Positions 1 through 5,911 of a stretch of DNA of 7,033 nt are shown in pieces (the first letter of the stretch is position 1; each line of letters starts with the position of its first letter). The DNA comes from Candidatus Heimdallarchaeota archaeon (GTDB lineage: Archaea; Asgardarchaeota; Heimdallarchaeia; Hodarchaeales; S146-22). The notes under the pieces are model-generated. The model did not search any database and had not been told where the DNA came from. It saw only the letters and a list, made by a program, of their open reading frames with translations. The stretch covers positions 1-7,033 of the forward strand of contig WAPZ01000568.1 in assembly GCA_015520535.1 (NCBI GenBank), written 5' to 3'. Made by a program: the position numbers and the translations under genes.

Positions 1-640
1 AGATATGTAATTCCATAGTTTTTTGGAGAATTTCATTTGTCCAAGTTAATAAGTCATTAATCTTTCTTTCAAAACTATCAAAATTTGGCGTATTTTGTAG
101 CAACTGCCAGTTTTTAAACAGTGTTTTATATAATTGTATAAGTTTTAAAATATATTCTAAGAAAGTCTCCTTTTTATTATCTTGTAAAAGCAACTGACAG
201 GCGTAATTGTGCTGTTCAATAGCTTTTTCAAATGAAATAAGTATATAGGGTGTTACTTCCTCAAATATATTCGAATGCTCTATTTTCAAGAAAGAGTAAC
301 TTCGTTTTACAAATAACAGTAAATCTAAAGCATTATTGTATTCTCTTCTCCGAAGAAATAAAAATGCGCGTCCGACACACAGTTTAAGAGTTGAAAAACT
401 TATTTCTGAAAGCCTTAATGACGTTTTCAAGCCAAGGTCAGCGATTTTTTCAGCTATATCAAAAAACTGAGGATTTTTTTTGCGGTTTGCTACCGACATC
501 GCCATTGAAAACCAGTTTTCAGCATCTTGCATAATTTTGGAGAGTTCATCAGTATATGAACCGCTACTGGGATTTAACTCTTCGTAACGGGACTTTAAAT
601 CATAAAAATGACTTAGTAGCGTTTGGTATGAAATGTCCAT
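1..640 (-). CDS. Partial all-helical protein of unknown function, C-terminus outside window
   Basis: The minus-strand frame from an ATG at 640-638 stays open for 213 codons to the left edge, so the stop lies outside the window. An in-frame TGA nine bases upstream of the ATG bars any longer N-terminus. I do not recognise the family. The product starts MDISYQTLLS and appears almost entirely alpha-helical, with amphipathic, Leu/Lys/Glu-rich stretches, no signal peptide and no obvious membrane segment. Residues about 85-115 (around GRAFLFLRRREYNNALDLLL) have the spacing of a TPR-like helical hairpin, but one such unit does not establish a TPR protein. A GAGG on the minus strand (near 652-655) lies about 12 nt before the ATG, rather far for a Shine-Dalgarno. 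The gene is divergent from the pilus-like operon and shares its upstream region, so co-regulation is possible but unproven. Coding is supported by the long open frame in AT-rich DNA and ordinary amino-acid composition. Confidence 0.75.
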   Translation of the reverse strand, partial: MDISYQTLLSHFYDLKSRYEELNPSSGSYTDELSKIMQDAENWFSMAMSVANRKKNPQFFDIAEKIADLGLKTSLRLSEISFSTLKLCVGRAFLFLRRREYNNALDLLLFVKRSYSFLKIEHSNIFEEVTPYILISFEKAIEQHNYACQLLLQDNKKETFLEYILKLIQLYKTLFKNWQLLQNTPNFDSFERKINDLLTWTNEILQKTMELHI

Positions 641-685
641 TCCAATTCACAGCCTCATTAACCCTATGACATCGTTTTCAAAAAG

Positions 686-693
686 TTTAAATA
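686..693 (+). promoter_or_regulatory. Candidate TATA box in divergent intergenic region
   Basis: TTTAAATA closely matches the archaeal TATA consensus and has an A-rich, G-containing stretch (AAAAG) just upstream, where a BRE would sit. Read on the plus strand it would place transcription start near 715, giving the operon at 823 a leader of roughly 100 nt. The motif is nearly symmetric, so on the minus strand it could equally serve the gene at 640, starting near 660 with a leader of about 20 nt. A second A/T-rich candidate (AAAAAATTTAAT, 781-792) lies nearer the 823 gene, but would start transcription at about the Shine-Dalgarno. Which one is used cannot be decided from sequence. Confidence 0.4.
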
Positions 694-810
694 ATATTGC
701 GATTTGAACCAATATAGAAAGTGACAGACCATTTATTTGAATTATCCCAACAAATAGAAATAATGGTTTGAATACAAGATAAAAAATTTAATTTCCTTAT
801 CCAGAGTAAT

Positions 811-815
811 GAGGT
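811..815 (+). promoter_or_regulatory. Shine-Dalgarno for the first T2SSF gene
   Basis: GAGGT, complementary to the archaeal 16S rRNA 3' end, lies 7 nt before the ATG at 823. It supports that start and a leadered transcript. Confidence 0.65.
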
Positions 816-822
816 CCCGTAT

Positions 823-1713
823 ATGCGCAAAACGTTACGAAGAATTGGATATCTTTATTTTTCACAATATTATGAACCCCTATTAAAAAAGGGCTTTTTT
901 TACGGTTTAGAAACGCACCTAAAAAGAGCCGGAATGGATGTTTCACTCGGAGCTTATATTGGGGAGCTCATTGTAGCGGTTCTTTTAGCTAGTATTATAC
1001 CTTTTCCTCTCGTTTTAATATTAAGTTTTTTACTTTTCAATCATATTCTTTTGAGTTTTTTATTAAGTGTTGTCATCAGCCTCTTTAGTGGCGTTAGTAT
1101 GCTGTTGTATTATTATTACTGGCCACAAATGAAGGCTAAAGATCGAAAGGTCGAAATAGAAAAGGAATTAGCTGGTGTTGCATCGTATATGTCAGCAATG
1201 GCCAGTTCAGGCGTTCCTCCAGGTCGGATTTTTATTTCCTTAGCAAAAGAAAAAAACTTAAGTCCCGCAATCTCAAAAGAAGCACAAAGAATAACTAGAG
1301 ATTTACAAGTTTTTGGAATGGACATTTTAAGAGCATTAACGCAAGCGGCACGTCGATCTCCATCCGTACGGTTGGCCGCCTTCTTTGAAGGTATTAATGC
1401 CACTATTATGTCTGGGGGCGATTTGAAGTTCTACCTAGCAAGTGAAGCCAAAGCCTTAATGAAGGAACAAGAGGAAAGAACGAAGGAATTTATTGATCGT
1501 CTCGGAGTCGTTGCTGAAATGTTCATGGTTTTAGGCGTGGTAGCTCCTTTATTTTTCGTGGTAATTTTGGCTATAATTGCCGTCATTATACCCGCAGAAC
1601 CGGGATCCAGCCAAGAATTTATAATTAAAACGATTTTTCCGACAATCGTTTATATTCTCATGCCCACACTACTATTAGCTACTTTAATGTTCGTTGATAT
1701 CATGGAACAATAA
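823..1713 (+). CDS. T2SSF-domain membrane platform protein (TadB-like / N-terminal half of ArlJ)
   Basis: This is an inner-membrane platform subunit of an archaeal type IV pilus/archaellum/Tad-like machine. Such proteins couple an assembly ATPase to the growing pseudopilus. The 296-residue product has a short basic N-terminus (to about 42), a hydrophobic block with two or three membrane helices (about 44-99), a cytoplasmic helical T2SSF domain (about 100-228) and two C-terminal membrane helices (about 232-257 and 266-293). Typical family features are SSGVPPGRI (128-136), the MSGGDL signature (196-201) followed by a charged KEQEERTKEF helix, and EMFMVLGVVAPLFFVVILAI, which matches the membrane entry of archaeal FlaJ/TadC proteins. 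Archaellum ArlJ usually carries two T2SSF domains in one chain of roughly 550-600 residues. Here they are split between this gene and the next, 44 bp downstream. A GAGGT site 7 nt upstream supports the ATG. It is first in the operon and no ATPase gene precedes it. Confidence 0.88.
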   Translation: MRKTLRRIGYLYFSQYYEPLLKKGFFYGLETHLKRAGMDVSLGAYIGELIVAVLLASIIPFPLVLILSFLLFNHILLSFLLSVVISLFSGVSMLLYYYYWPQMKAKDRKVEIEKELAGVASYMSAMASSGVPPGRIFISLAKEKNLSPAISKEAQRITRDLQVFGMDILRALTQAARRSPSVRLAAFFEGINATIMSGGDLKFYLASEAKALMKEQEERTKEFIDRLGVVAEMFMVLGVVAPLFFVVILAIIAVIIPAEPGSSQEFIIKTIFPTIVYILMPTLLLATLMFVDIMEQ

Positions 1714-1757
1714 TGATAAATATAGTTAAGAAATGAGATAGGTATGGTGTTTATTCA

Positions 1758-2777
1758 ATGGGAAAACTAACAAAAAAGAAAGAGCAACGAATATGGATTT
1801 TAAGTATAGCAATGGGCGGAAGCATCTTAATCATTGCCCTTTTAATGTTCTATTTACCCTTTCTTGTAAACAATTTCAATCGATCACCTATACCTCTAAG
1901 AAATCCCGACGATCCCGAATATCTTAACGAAATTGCCACATTGTCCGCCACATTAGGTCAAACAACTCGAAATTCAGTCTTCGGCATTTTTGATGCGTTA
2001 CCCTTACCGTGGTTTGTTGATGTTTTAGATGTAACTTGGTTGGGGCTTTTTTTGCTATTAATACTTCCAGCTTATTACTATTATAGTGATTTCCGCTGGA
2101 GACAAAAAATTGATGAAAATTTACCTAACCTGCTTCGTGAAATCTCTGATGCACAAAAAACAGGATTAAGTCTTCCGCGCGCTATAATGCAAGCCAGCAA
2201 GCATCAATATGGACCTTTGACCCCAGAATTAAAAAAAATGGCAAATCAAATCAGTTGGGGCGTGCCATTTCAAGATGCATTAAAAAATTTAACAGAAAAT
2301 ACAGACACCAATTTAATGAAGCAAACTGCACTATTGATTTTAGAGGCAGAAAGAGCAGGCGGAACGATGGAAGATATTTTTGATGCGGCATACCGCCATG
2401 TCAAAGAGGTTCTCGGACTACGAAAAGAAAGACAAGCAAGTATAGCCCCATATAAATGGATAATTCTCATTTCTTTCGTAATCTTTACCTTAGTTCTTAT
2501 TATTTTGCTAGTAACCTTTTTTTCACTTTTAACATGTCAAGCTATTACGGCAGCACCTGACCAACGCGAAAAAGTGGCGCACCTTCCATTTACCTATGCT
2601 GTAATCGAAATGTTTTTCTATCATATGCTAGTAATTGAAGCATTGTTCACGGGATTAGTTGCAGGAAGAATGGGCGAAGAAAATGCACGATTAGGTCTCC
2701 GTTTCAGTCTATTCTTAATCACATTTGCTTATATCGGATTTAAAGTTGTAGATATAGTTTTTAAATTGAACTGTTAA
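1758..2777 (+). CDS. T2SSF-domain membrane platform protein (TadC-like / C-terminal half of ArlJ)
   Basis: This is the second platform subunit, presumably pairing with the preceding T2SSF protein in the membrane. The 339-residue product has an N-terminal membrane helix (about 11-37), an extracellular loop (about 38-88), a second helix (about 90-110), the cytoplasmic T2SSF domain (about 111-230) and further hydrophobic helices (about 232-257, 278-302, 312-334). Diagnostic family stretches are NLPNLLREISDAQKTGLSLP (121-140), YGPLTPELKKMA (151-162), SWGVPFQDAL (166-175), LEAERAGGTMEDI (195-207) and the C-terminal YHMLVIEALFTGLVAGRM (288-305), all typical of archaeal FlaJ/TadC C-terminal halves. 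The ATG at 1758 is the only ATG or alternative start after an in-frame TGA at 1734. A weak GGTG lies 8 nt upstream. The 44-bp gap and the complete N-terminal membrane helix argue that it is a separate gene and not the result of a frameshift in a long ArlJ. Confidence 0.9.
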   Translation: MGKLTKKKEQRIWILSIAMGGSILIIALLMFYLPFLVNNFNRSPIPLRNPDDPEYLNEIATLSATLGQTTRNSVFGIFDALPLPWFVDVLDVTWLGLFLLLILPAYYYYSDFRWRQKIDENLPNLLREISDAQKTGLSLPRAIMQASKHQYGPLTPELKKMANQISWGVPFQDALKNLTENTDTNLMKQTALLILEAERAGGTMEDIFDAAYRHVKEVLGLRKERQASIAPYKWIILISFVIFTLVLIILLVTFFSLLTCQAITAAPDQREKVAHLPFTYAVIEMFFYHMLVIEALFTGLVAGRMGEENARLGLRFSLFLITFAYIGFKVVDIVFKLNC

Positions 2778-2833
2778 ATGAAACAATCAAAGAAAAAATA
2801 ATAAAAAGAAAATAAAATTGACACACCAATTTT

Positions 2834-2838
2834 AGGTG
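2834..2838 (+). promoter_or_regulatory. Shine-Dalgarno that decides the start of the coiled-coil gene
   Basis: AGGTG lies 6 nt before the ATG at 2845. An in-frame GTG at 2836 overlaps this motif, so using it as start would consume the ribosome binding site. The ATG at 2845 is therefore preferred. Confidence 0.6.
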
Positions 2839-2844
2839 CTTTTA

Positions 2845-3363
2845 ATGGGGAAACAAGAAGATTTACTGAAACAAATCTTAGAAAAAGTAACTAACCTAGA
2901 TGAACGTATAAGTAGTATAGAGTTTACTTTAATCCAAGGGATTGGAAGCGGAACTGGATTGCCCGGAGCCAGTGGAACAACTGCTACACCATCTAGTTCA
3001 GCAGTTGCAGAATTAGACGCCTTAAATCAAAAAATCGACCAACTGTTACTAGAGATGAAAACAATTTCAAATGCCATTACAAAAAAAATGGATGTAACTG
3101 GCGGTGGAGTTGGGGGCACGCCACTTGATTCGTCTCTTATCAATACTGTAAAAGAGGCATTGTCAGAAGTAAACACAAAGTTAGACAGAATAGGGGATGC
3201 GGATGCAAAGTTAACAACCGCCACTACACTCTTAGAAAAAGGTTTACAACTAACTGAATTAGAAGGTATCCTTCTAGAAATTAGAGACCGTTTAGAAGAA
3301 ATTGTCTTTGAATTAACCAACATGCCAAAGTTGCTCCAAAACAAAGAATTAGAGGAGAAATAG
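2845..3363 (+). CDS. Soluble coiled-coil protein with Gly/Ser/Thr linkers, unknown function
   Basis: I do not recognise the family. The 172-residue product (from the ATG at 2845; a GTG at 2836 would add three residues) has no signal peptide or membrane helix. It consists of a helix with coiled-coil heptads (1-30), a Gly/Ser/Thr/Pro linker (about 31-52), a second helix (53-83, around ALNQKIDQLLLEMKTISNAI), a glycine-rich hinge (about 84-93, VTGGGVGGTP) and a long C-terminal helical stretch (95-170) ending in Glu/Lys. It lies between the platform genes and the RGQ pilin-like genes and its stop is 7 bp before the next ATG, so it is almost certainly part of the same machine. By position and build it could be a cytoplasmic adaptor or scaffold, loosely comparable to archaellum ArlC/D/E, which are also coiled-coil-containing. 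That comparison is inference, since no sequence motif links them. The upstream gap (2778-2844) is strongly A-rich and could hold an internal promoter. Confidence 0.78.
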   Translation: MGKQEDLLKQILEKVTNLDERISSIEFTLIQGIGSGTGLPGASGTTATPSSSAVAELDALNQKIDQLLLEMKTISNAITKKMDVTGGGVGGTPLDSSLINTVKEALSEVNTKLDRIGDADAKLTTATTLLEKGLQLTELEGILLEIRDRLEEIVFELTNMPKLLQNKELEEK

Positions 3364-3370
3364 AGGATAA

Positions 3371-4615
3371 ATGAAACGAAAAAATGGATTAAAAAGACTT
3401 TTCTTCCCTCTCACCAAAAAAGCACGTTTTTCTAGAGGTCAAATTCGCGGTGTCGACTTCGTTATAAGTATGCTTGTGTTTATTATAATTTTAACCCAAT
3501 TCATTTTAATTTTATTTAACGCACAAATGACGCTAAATAATGTTGATAAAAGTTATTTAGATCGAAGCAATGTTGAATTTCTAATAGATCAAGTTTTTAT
3601 GGCAACTGGCGATCCATACTGGGGATTAAAACCACAAATACCAACACATTTCGGCTTAAGTTTAGATAATTTGAGTGGAATGGCTCGTTATGTCCTAGAT
3701 CCGTCGAAAGTTACACGAATATCAGCTCCGAGTACCTTACCTAACCCGTTTGAATATATCAGTTATAGCAAAGTACGCGAACTTCTTGGATATACTGACG
3801 AACATTTTAATATTGAACTTTTATCACCATTAAATGTGAGCTTAAATTCTCCACTACAGAAAAACAACAACACTCATTATGAATTATCTGTAATTGTAAG
3901 AAATCAAGATATGTTACCAATGTCAAATATCTCAGTAAACTTTTTTACACTGGATTTACTCAGTGGTAATATACAACTTTCTTATCAAGCTATTACAGGA
4001 AACGATGGTGTTTCTAAAGGTTATCTAATCAATCCGGATCCAAATGACCCAAAATCTGTGTTTACTGGCATTATTATTGCTTATAATTACCCATTATGGG
4101 GATATGCTTATATTCCATCGTATGCATATCCAGCTGCACAAAACGCGCAGCCTTACAACTATTTGACTGGTAGACAGAGCGGGATTTCGCCATTTTTTTA
4201 TTGGAATACATCCTCAAAAACGGCTGTATTATCTGATACAGTAAGTAGCGCTGATATCACAATAGAAAATCATTCAATTAGTCTCATTTATGCCACTGAA
4301 TTGTTACAACCTGCTTGGCAAACAAAGACATTAACGTACTCTGAAACAGAATTAATCTTAAGCACGTCAGCAAAAAACATTGCTAACACGGGATTGATTT
4401 TAGTAGTATGGACAGTAAAAACCGCAAATGAGATACATCTTCGAATTTCATCGTTACCTGTAATTTGGGACAATAATGGCAATTTTGTTCAATCACTGGG
4501 ACCTAATCGTGATGGTATCACTATATCACCAAATTTGAAATCAATTTCCGTTGAACAAACGGTTTTGCTAAATAACCTACCTCTCATTGCAAAAGTTACT
4601 TTTTGGGGGAACTAA
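3371..4615 (+). CDS. Pilin-like protein with RGQ class III signal and large extracellular domain
   Basis: The 414-residue product has a basic leader (1-23) ending in SRGQ, where an ArlK/PibD-type peptidase could cut after Gly23. A hydrophobic helix follows (about 28-50), with Asp at mature position +6. The rest should be outside the cell. Residues about 79-96 (TGDPYWGLKP...FGL) recall a Pro-Trp...Gly-Leu pattern I associate with archaeal pseudopilin-like surface proteins. Residues about 145-240 alternate like a beta-sandwich (Ig-like) domain, with VIVRNQD and AITGNDGVSKGYLI. A Tyr/Pro/Asn-rich segment spans about 237-278. Sequons at 155, 167, 186, 279 and 300 (NVS, NTH, NIS, NTS, NHS) fit a glycosylated surface protein. 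GAGG at 3363-3366 precedes the ATG by 4 nt and overlaps the previous stop, suggesting translational coupling. It is much longer than typical pilins, so a tip or adhesin subunit is plausible. A second RG at 26-27 leaves the exact cleavage site open. Confidence 0.78.
   Translation: MKRKNGLKRLFFPLTKKARFSRGQIRGVDFVISMLVFIIILTQFILILFNAQMTLNNVDKSYLDRSNVEFLIDQVFMATGDPYWGLKPQIPTHFGLSLDNLSGMARYVLDPSKVTRISAPSTLPNPFEYISYSKVRELLGYTDEHFNIELLSPLNVSLNSPLQKNNNTHYELSVIVRNQDMLPMSNISVNFFTLDLLSGNIQLSYQAITGNDGVSKGYLINPDPNDPKSVFTGIIIAYNYPLWGYAYIPSYAYPAAQNAQPYNYLTGRQSGISPFFYWNTSSKTAVLSDTVSSADITIENHSISLIYATELLQPAWQTKTLTYSETELILSTSAKNIANTGLILVVWTVKTANEIHLRISSLPVIWDNNGNFVQSLGPNRDGITISPNLKSISVEQTVLLNNLPLIAKVTFWGN
4605..4610 (+). 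promoter_or_regulatory. Shine-Dalgarno-like GGGGGA that decides a TTG start
   Basis: GGGGGA can pair with the anti-Shine-Dalgarno using a G-U pair and lies 7 nt before the TTG at 4618, the same spacing seen for two other genes in the operon. The earlier in-frame TTG at 4603 overlaps this motif and has no site of its own. Confidence 0.5.
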
Positions 4616-4617
4616 AA

Positions 4618-5115
4618 TTGTTAAAACGTGATAATAGAGGTCAATTACAAATTGCTGAAACTGTCTTAGCCATCACGTTCATCCTAATTATGGCACTTGC
4701 AATAATAGGAGTCACCACAGACCTTTCACAGCCAACTCAATCGCAAAGCTGGTTGAAAAAAAGAGCATATAACATTCTCGCATCAGCTGACGAATTAGAA
4801 CTTCTGCGTCCATCAGTTTATTTAATTGAGAATTCCACCTTTTCTCAAGCAGCATCCTTCTATCAACAAAAGTTGAAAGTTTTTATCGAAAGTCAATTAA
4901 CTCAAAATTATGGATATTTGGTAACAGCAACACATTATGATGCGGAAACTTTAACTGTAAAAAAGACTTATATTATTATAACATCAAATACACTTTCCAG
5001 CCAAACGACTGAATCTATTGGGGCTGCTTATTTGTTAACAGGTTATTCCTCATCAAAATACGGAATTTATAATACAACCTTTGTTGTATATCTTTATATT
5101 CAAGCGTTTGGATAA
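4618..5115 (+). CDS. Small pilin-like protein with RGQ class III signal
   Basis: With a TTG start at 4618 the product is 165 residues; a TTG at 4603 would add five and overlap the preceding gene by 13 bp. No ATG exists before the membrane helix, so a non-ATG start is needed to keep the leader. The leader MLKRDNRG is followed by QLQIAE, giving predicted cleavage after Gly8 and a Glu at mature position +6, then one hydrophobic helix (about 13-32). The remaining roughly 130 residues are extracellular: a helix around SWLKKRAYNILASADELELL (44-63), an NST sequon at 72, a mixed alpha/beta middle and a Tyr-rich C-terminus (AAYLLTGYSSSKYGIYNTTF, 136-155). Size and build fit a minor or major pseudopilin. 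Haloarchaea carry similar short proteins with RGQ/RAQ N-termini near T2SSF and ATPase genes, from memory of those families. Only 2 bp separate it from the preceding stop, so translational coupling is likely. Confidence 0.75.
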   Translation: MLKRDNRGQLQIAETVLAITFILIMALAIIGVTTDLSQPTQSQSWLKKRAYNILASADELELLRPSVYLIENSTFSQAASFYQQKLKVFIESQLTQNYGYLVTATHYDAETLTVKKTYIIITSNTLSSQTTESIGAAYLLTGYSSSKYGIYNTTFVVYLYIQAFG

Positions 5116-5138
5116 AAAGCTCAATGATGTAAATATTT

Positions 5139-5143
5139 GGAGG
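5139..5143 (+). promoter_or_regulatory. Shine-Dalgarno GGAGG supporting a GTG start
   Basis: A perfect GGAGG core sits 7 nt before the GTG at 5151. The next in-frame ATG codes for a residue inside the RGQ-anchored helix, so the GTG must be the start. Confidence 0.75.
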
Positions 5144-5150
5144 CAAATCC

Positions 5151-5876
5151 GTGTTAAAGCCCATTATTCAAGTTTCTAAAAGTAATCGTGGACAAATGTT
5201 TTTACTCGCAACGCTCATTATTGCTGTCTATACAGTAGCTATACTAATTAGTATAACAAATTTCAAAAAGAATCCCATACCTACGGAATTCGATGATACT
5301 AGTCTAATTGCAGATAATATACAAAAAGATTTAGTAAAAAAAGGTATTTTACTTTTATCAAAAATGAGTCAAAATGAAACCTATACAAAAACGGACGCTT
5401 TAGCGGAATTACAAAAGACACTCATATTTATCGGAAACATTTATAGCCAACAAGCCAAGTCCGTCTCATTAACGCTGCGTAGCGAAAGTTTTTCAACTAG
5501 ATTAAGCAGTCTCCCCAATAATCCTAAAAATGCGCTTTCCAGTGCAATATATAGTAATGAAATCTCTTTTATAGTGGATTATCAGTTATATGATCTTGAA
5601 AGCCAAACAACTATTAGTTCATCTTTTACCATTTATTATAAAGCCCAAGCAACCATTTTTGCTAACAACACCCTTTTTATCGAAGAAAGCTATGATGAGA
5701 AAAGCACTATAACCAAACCGATTGTACAAGCTGAAGTTAATCTAATCAATTCAACATCAACATATAGGGCGAGTGCTGGCAATTTCCCTGGATATTACCA
5801 GTTTTCACCAAATATAATAGTAACGCAAGGCTACTTGAAAGTAATTTTACCAAATGGCGTCTATATTTTTTCCTAA
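5151..5876 (+). CDS. Pilin-like membrane-anchored protein with RGQ N-terminus
   Basis: This is the third RGQ protein of the operon, 241 residues from a GTG start backed by GGAGG. The leader (1-14) ends in KSNRG and is followed by QMFLLATLIIAVYTVAILIS, a hydrophobic helix covering about 16-37. A class III cut after Gly14 is possible, but unlike its two neighbours it has no acidic residue near +5/+6, so it might stay uncleaved as a plain type II anchored protein. The exposed part begins with a long helical region (about 48-112, around IADNIQKDLVKKGILLLSKM), then a beta-rich region (about 135-241) with sequons at 55 (NET), 172 (NNT) and 200 (NST). N-terminal RGQ plus an Ala/Leu/Ile-rich helix followed by a helical stalk resembles a family I recall from haloarchaeal pilus-like clusters. 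Its role, perhaps a minor pseudopilin or assembly factor, is inferred from context. It is the last gene of the operon and faces priS. Confidence 0.75.
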   Translation: MLKPIIQVSKSNRGQMFLLATLIIAVYTVAILISITNFKKNPIPTEFDDTSLIADNIQKDLVKKGILLLSKMSQNETYTKTDALAELQKTLIFIGNIYSQQAKSVSLTLRSESFSTRLSSLPNNPKNALSSAIYSNEISFIVDYQLYDLESQTTISSSFTIYYKAQATIFANNTLFIEESYDEKSTITKPIVQAEVNLINSTSTYRASAGNFPGYYQFSPNIIVTQGYLKVILPNGVYIFS

Positions 5877-5880
5877 ATTT
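5866..5880 (+). terminator. Candidate T-rich terminator of the pilus-like operon
   Basis: A T6 run (5866-5871) overlapping the last codons, followed by a TTTT cluster just after the stop, is the kind of T-rich signal at which archaeal RNA polymerase stops. No hairpin is evident. Only 35 bp separate this stop from the convergent priS stop, so termination must occur here or run antisense into priS. Confidence 0.35.
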
Positions 5881-5911
5881 TCCGATAGAGAAACAATGAA
5901 CAATCTTTCAG

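Noticed and set aside
1116..1403. 95-codon minus-strand open frame inside the first T2SSF gene
   Set aside because: It is antisense to a well-supported T2SSF coding region and has no family features; it is a shadow of the real gene.
1714..1757. A single ArlJ/FlaJ gene broken by a frameshift
   Set aside because: The two halves each have complete ends, their own starts and N-terminal membrane helices, and split TadB/TadC-type pairs are normal outside archaella.
2270..2470. 66-codon minus-strand open frame inside the second T2SSF gene
   Set aside because: It overlaps the most conserved part of a recognised gene, and its own product has no family-like pattern.
3027..3344. 105-codon minus-strand open frame opposite the coiled-coil gene
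   Set aside because: The plus-strand frame has a good Shine-Dalgarno, coiled-coil periodicity and operon context; the antisense frame is explained by codon complementarity.
4288..4482. 64-codon minus-strand open frame inside the large RGQ gene
   Set aside because: It is short, antisense to an intact gene, and unsupported by any motif.
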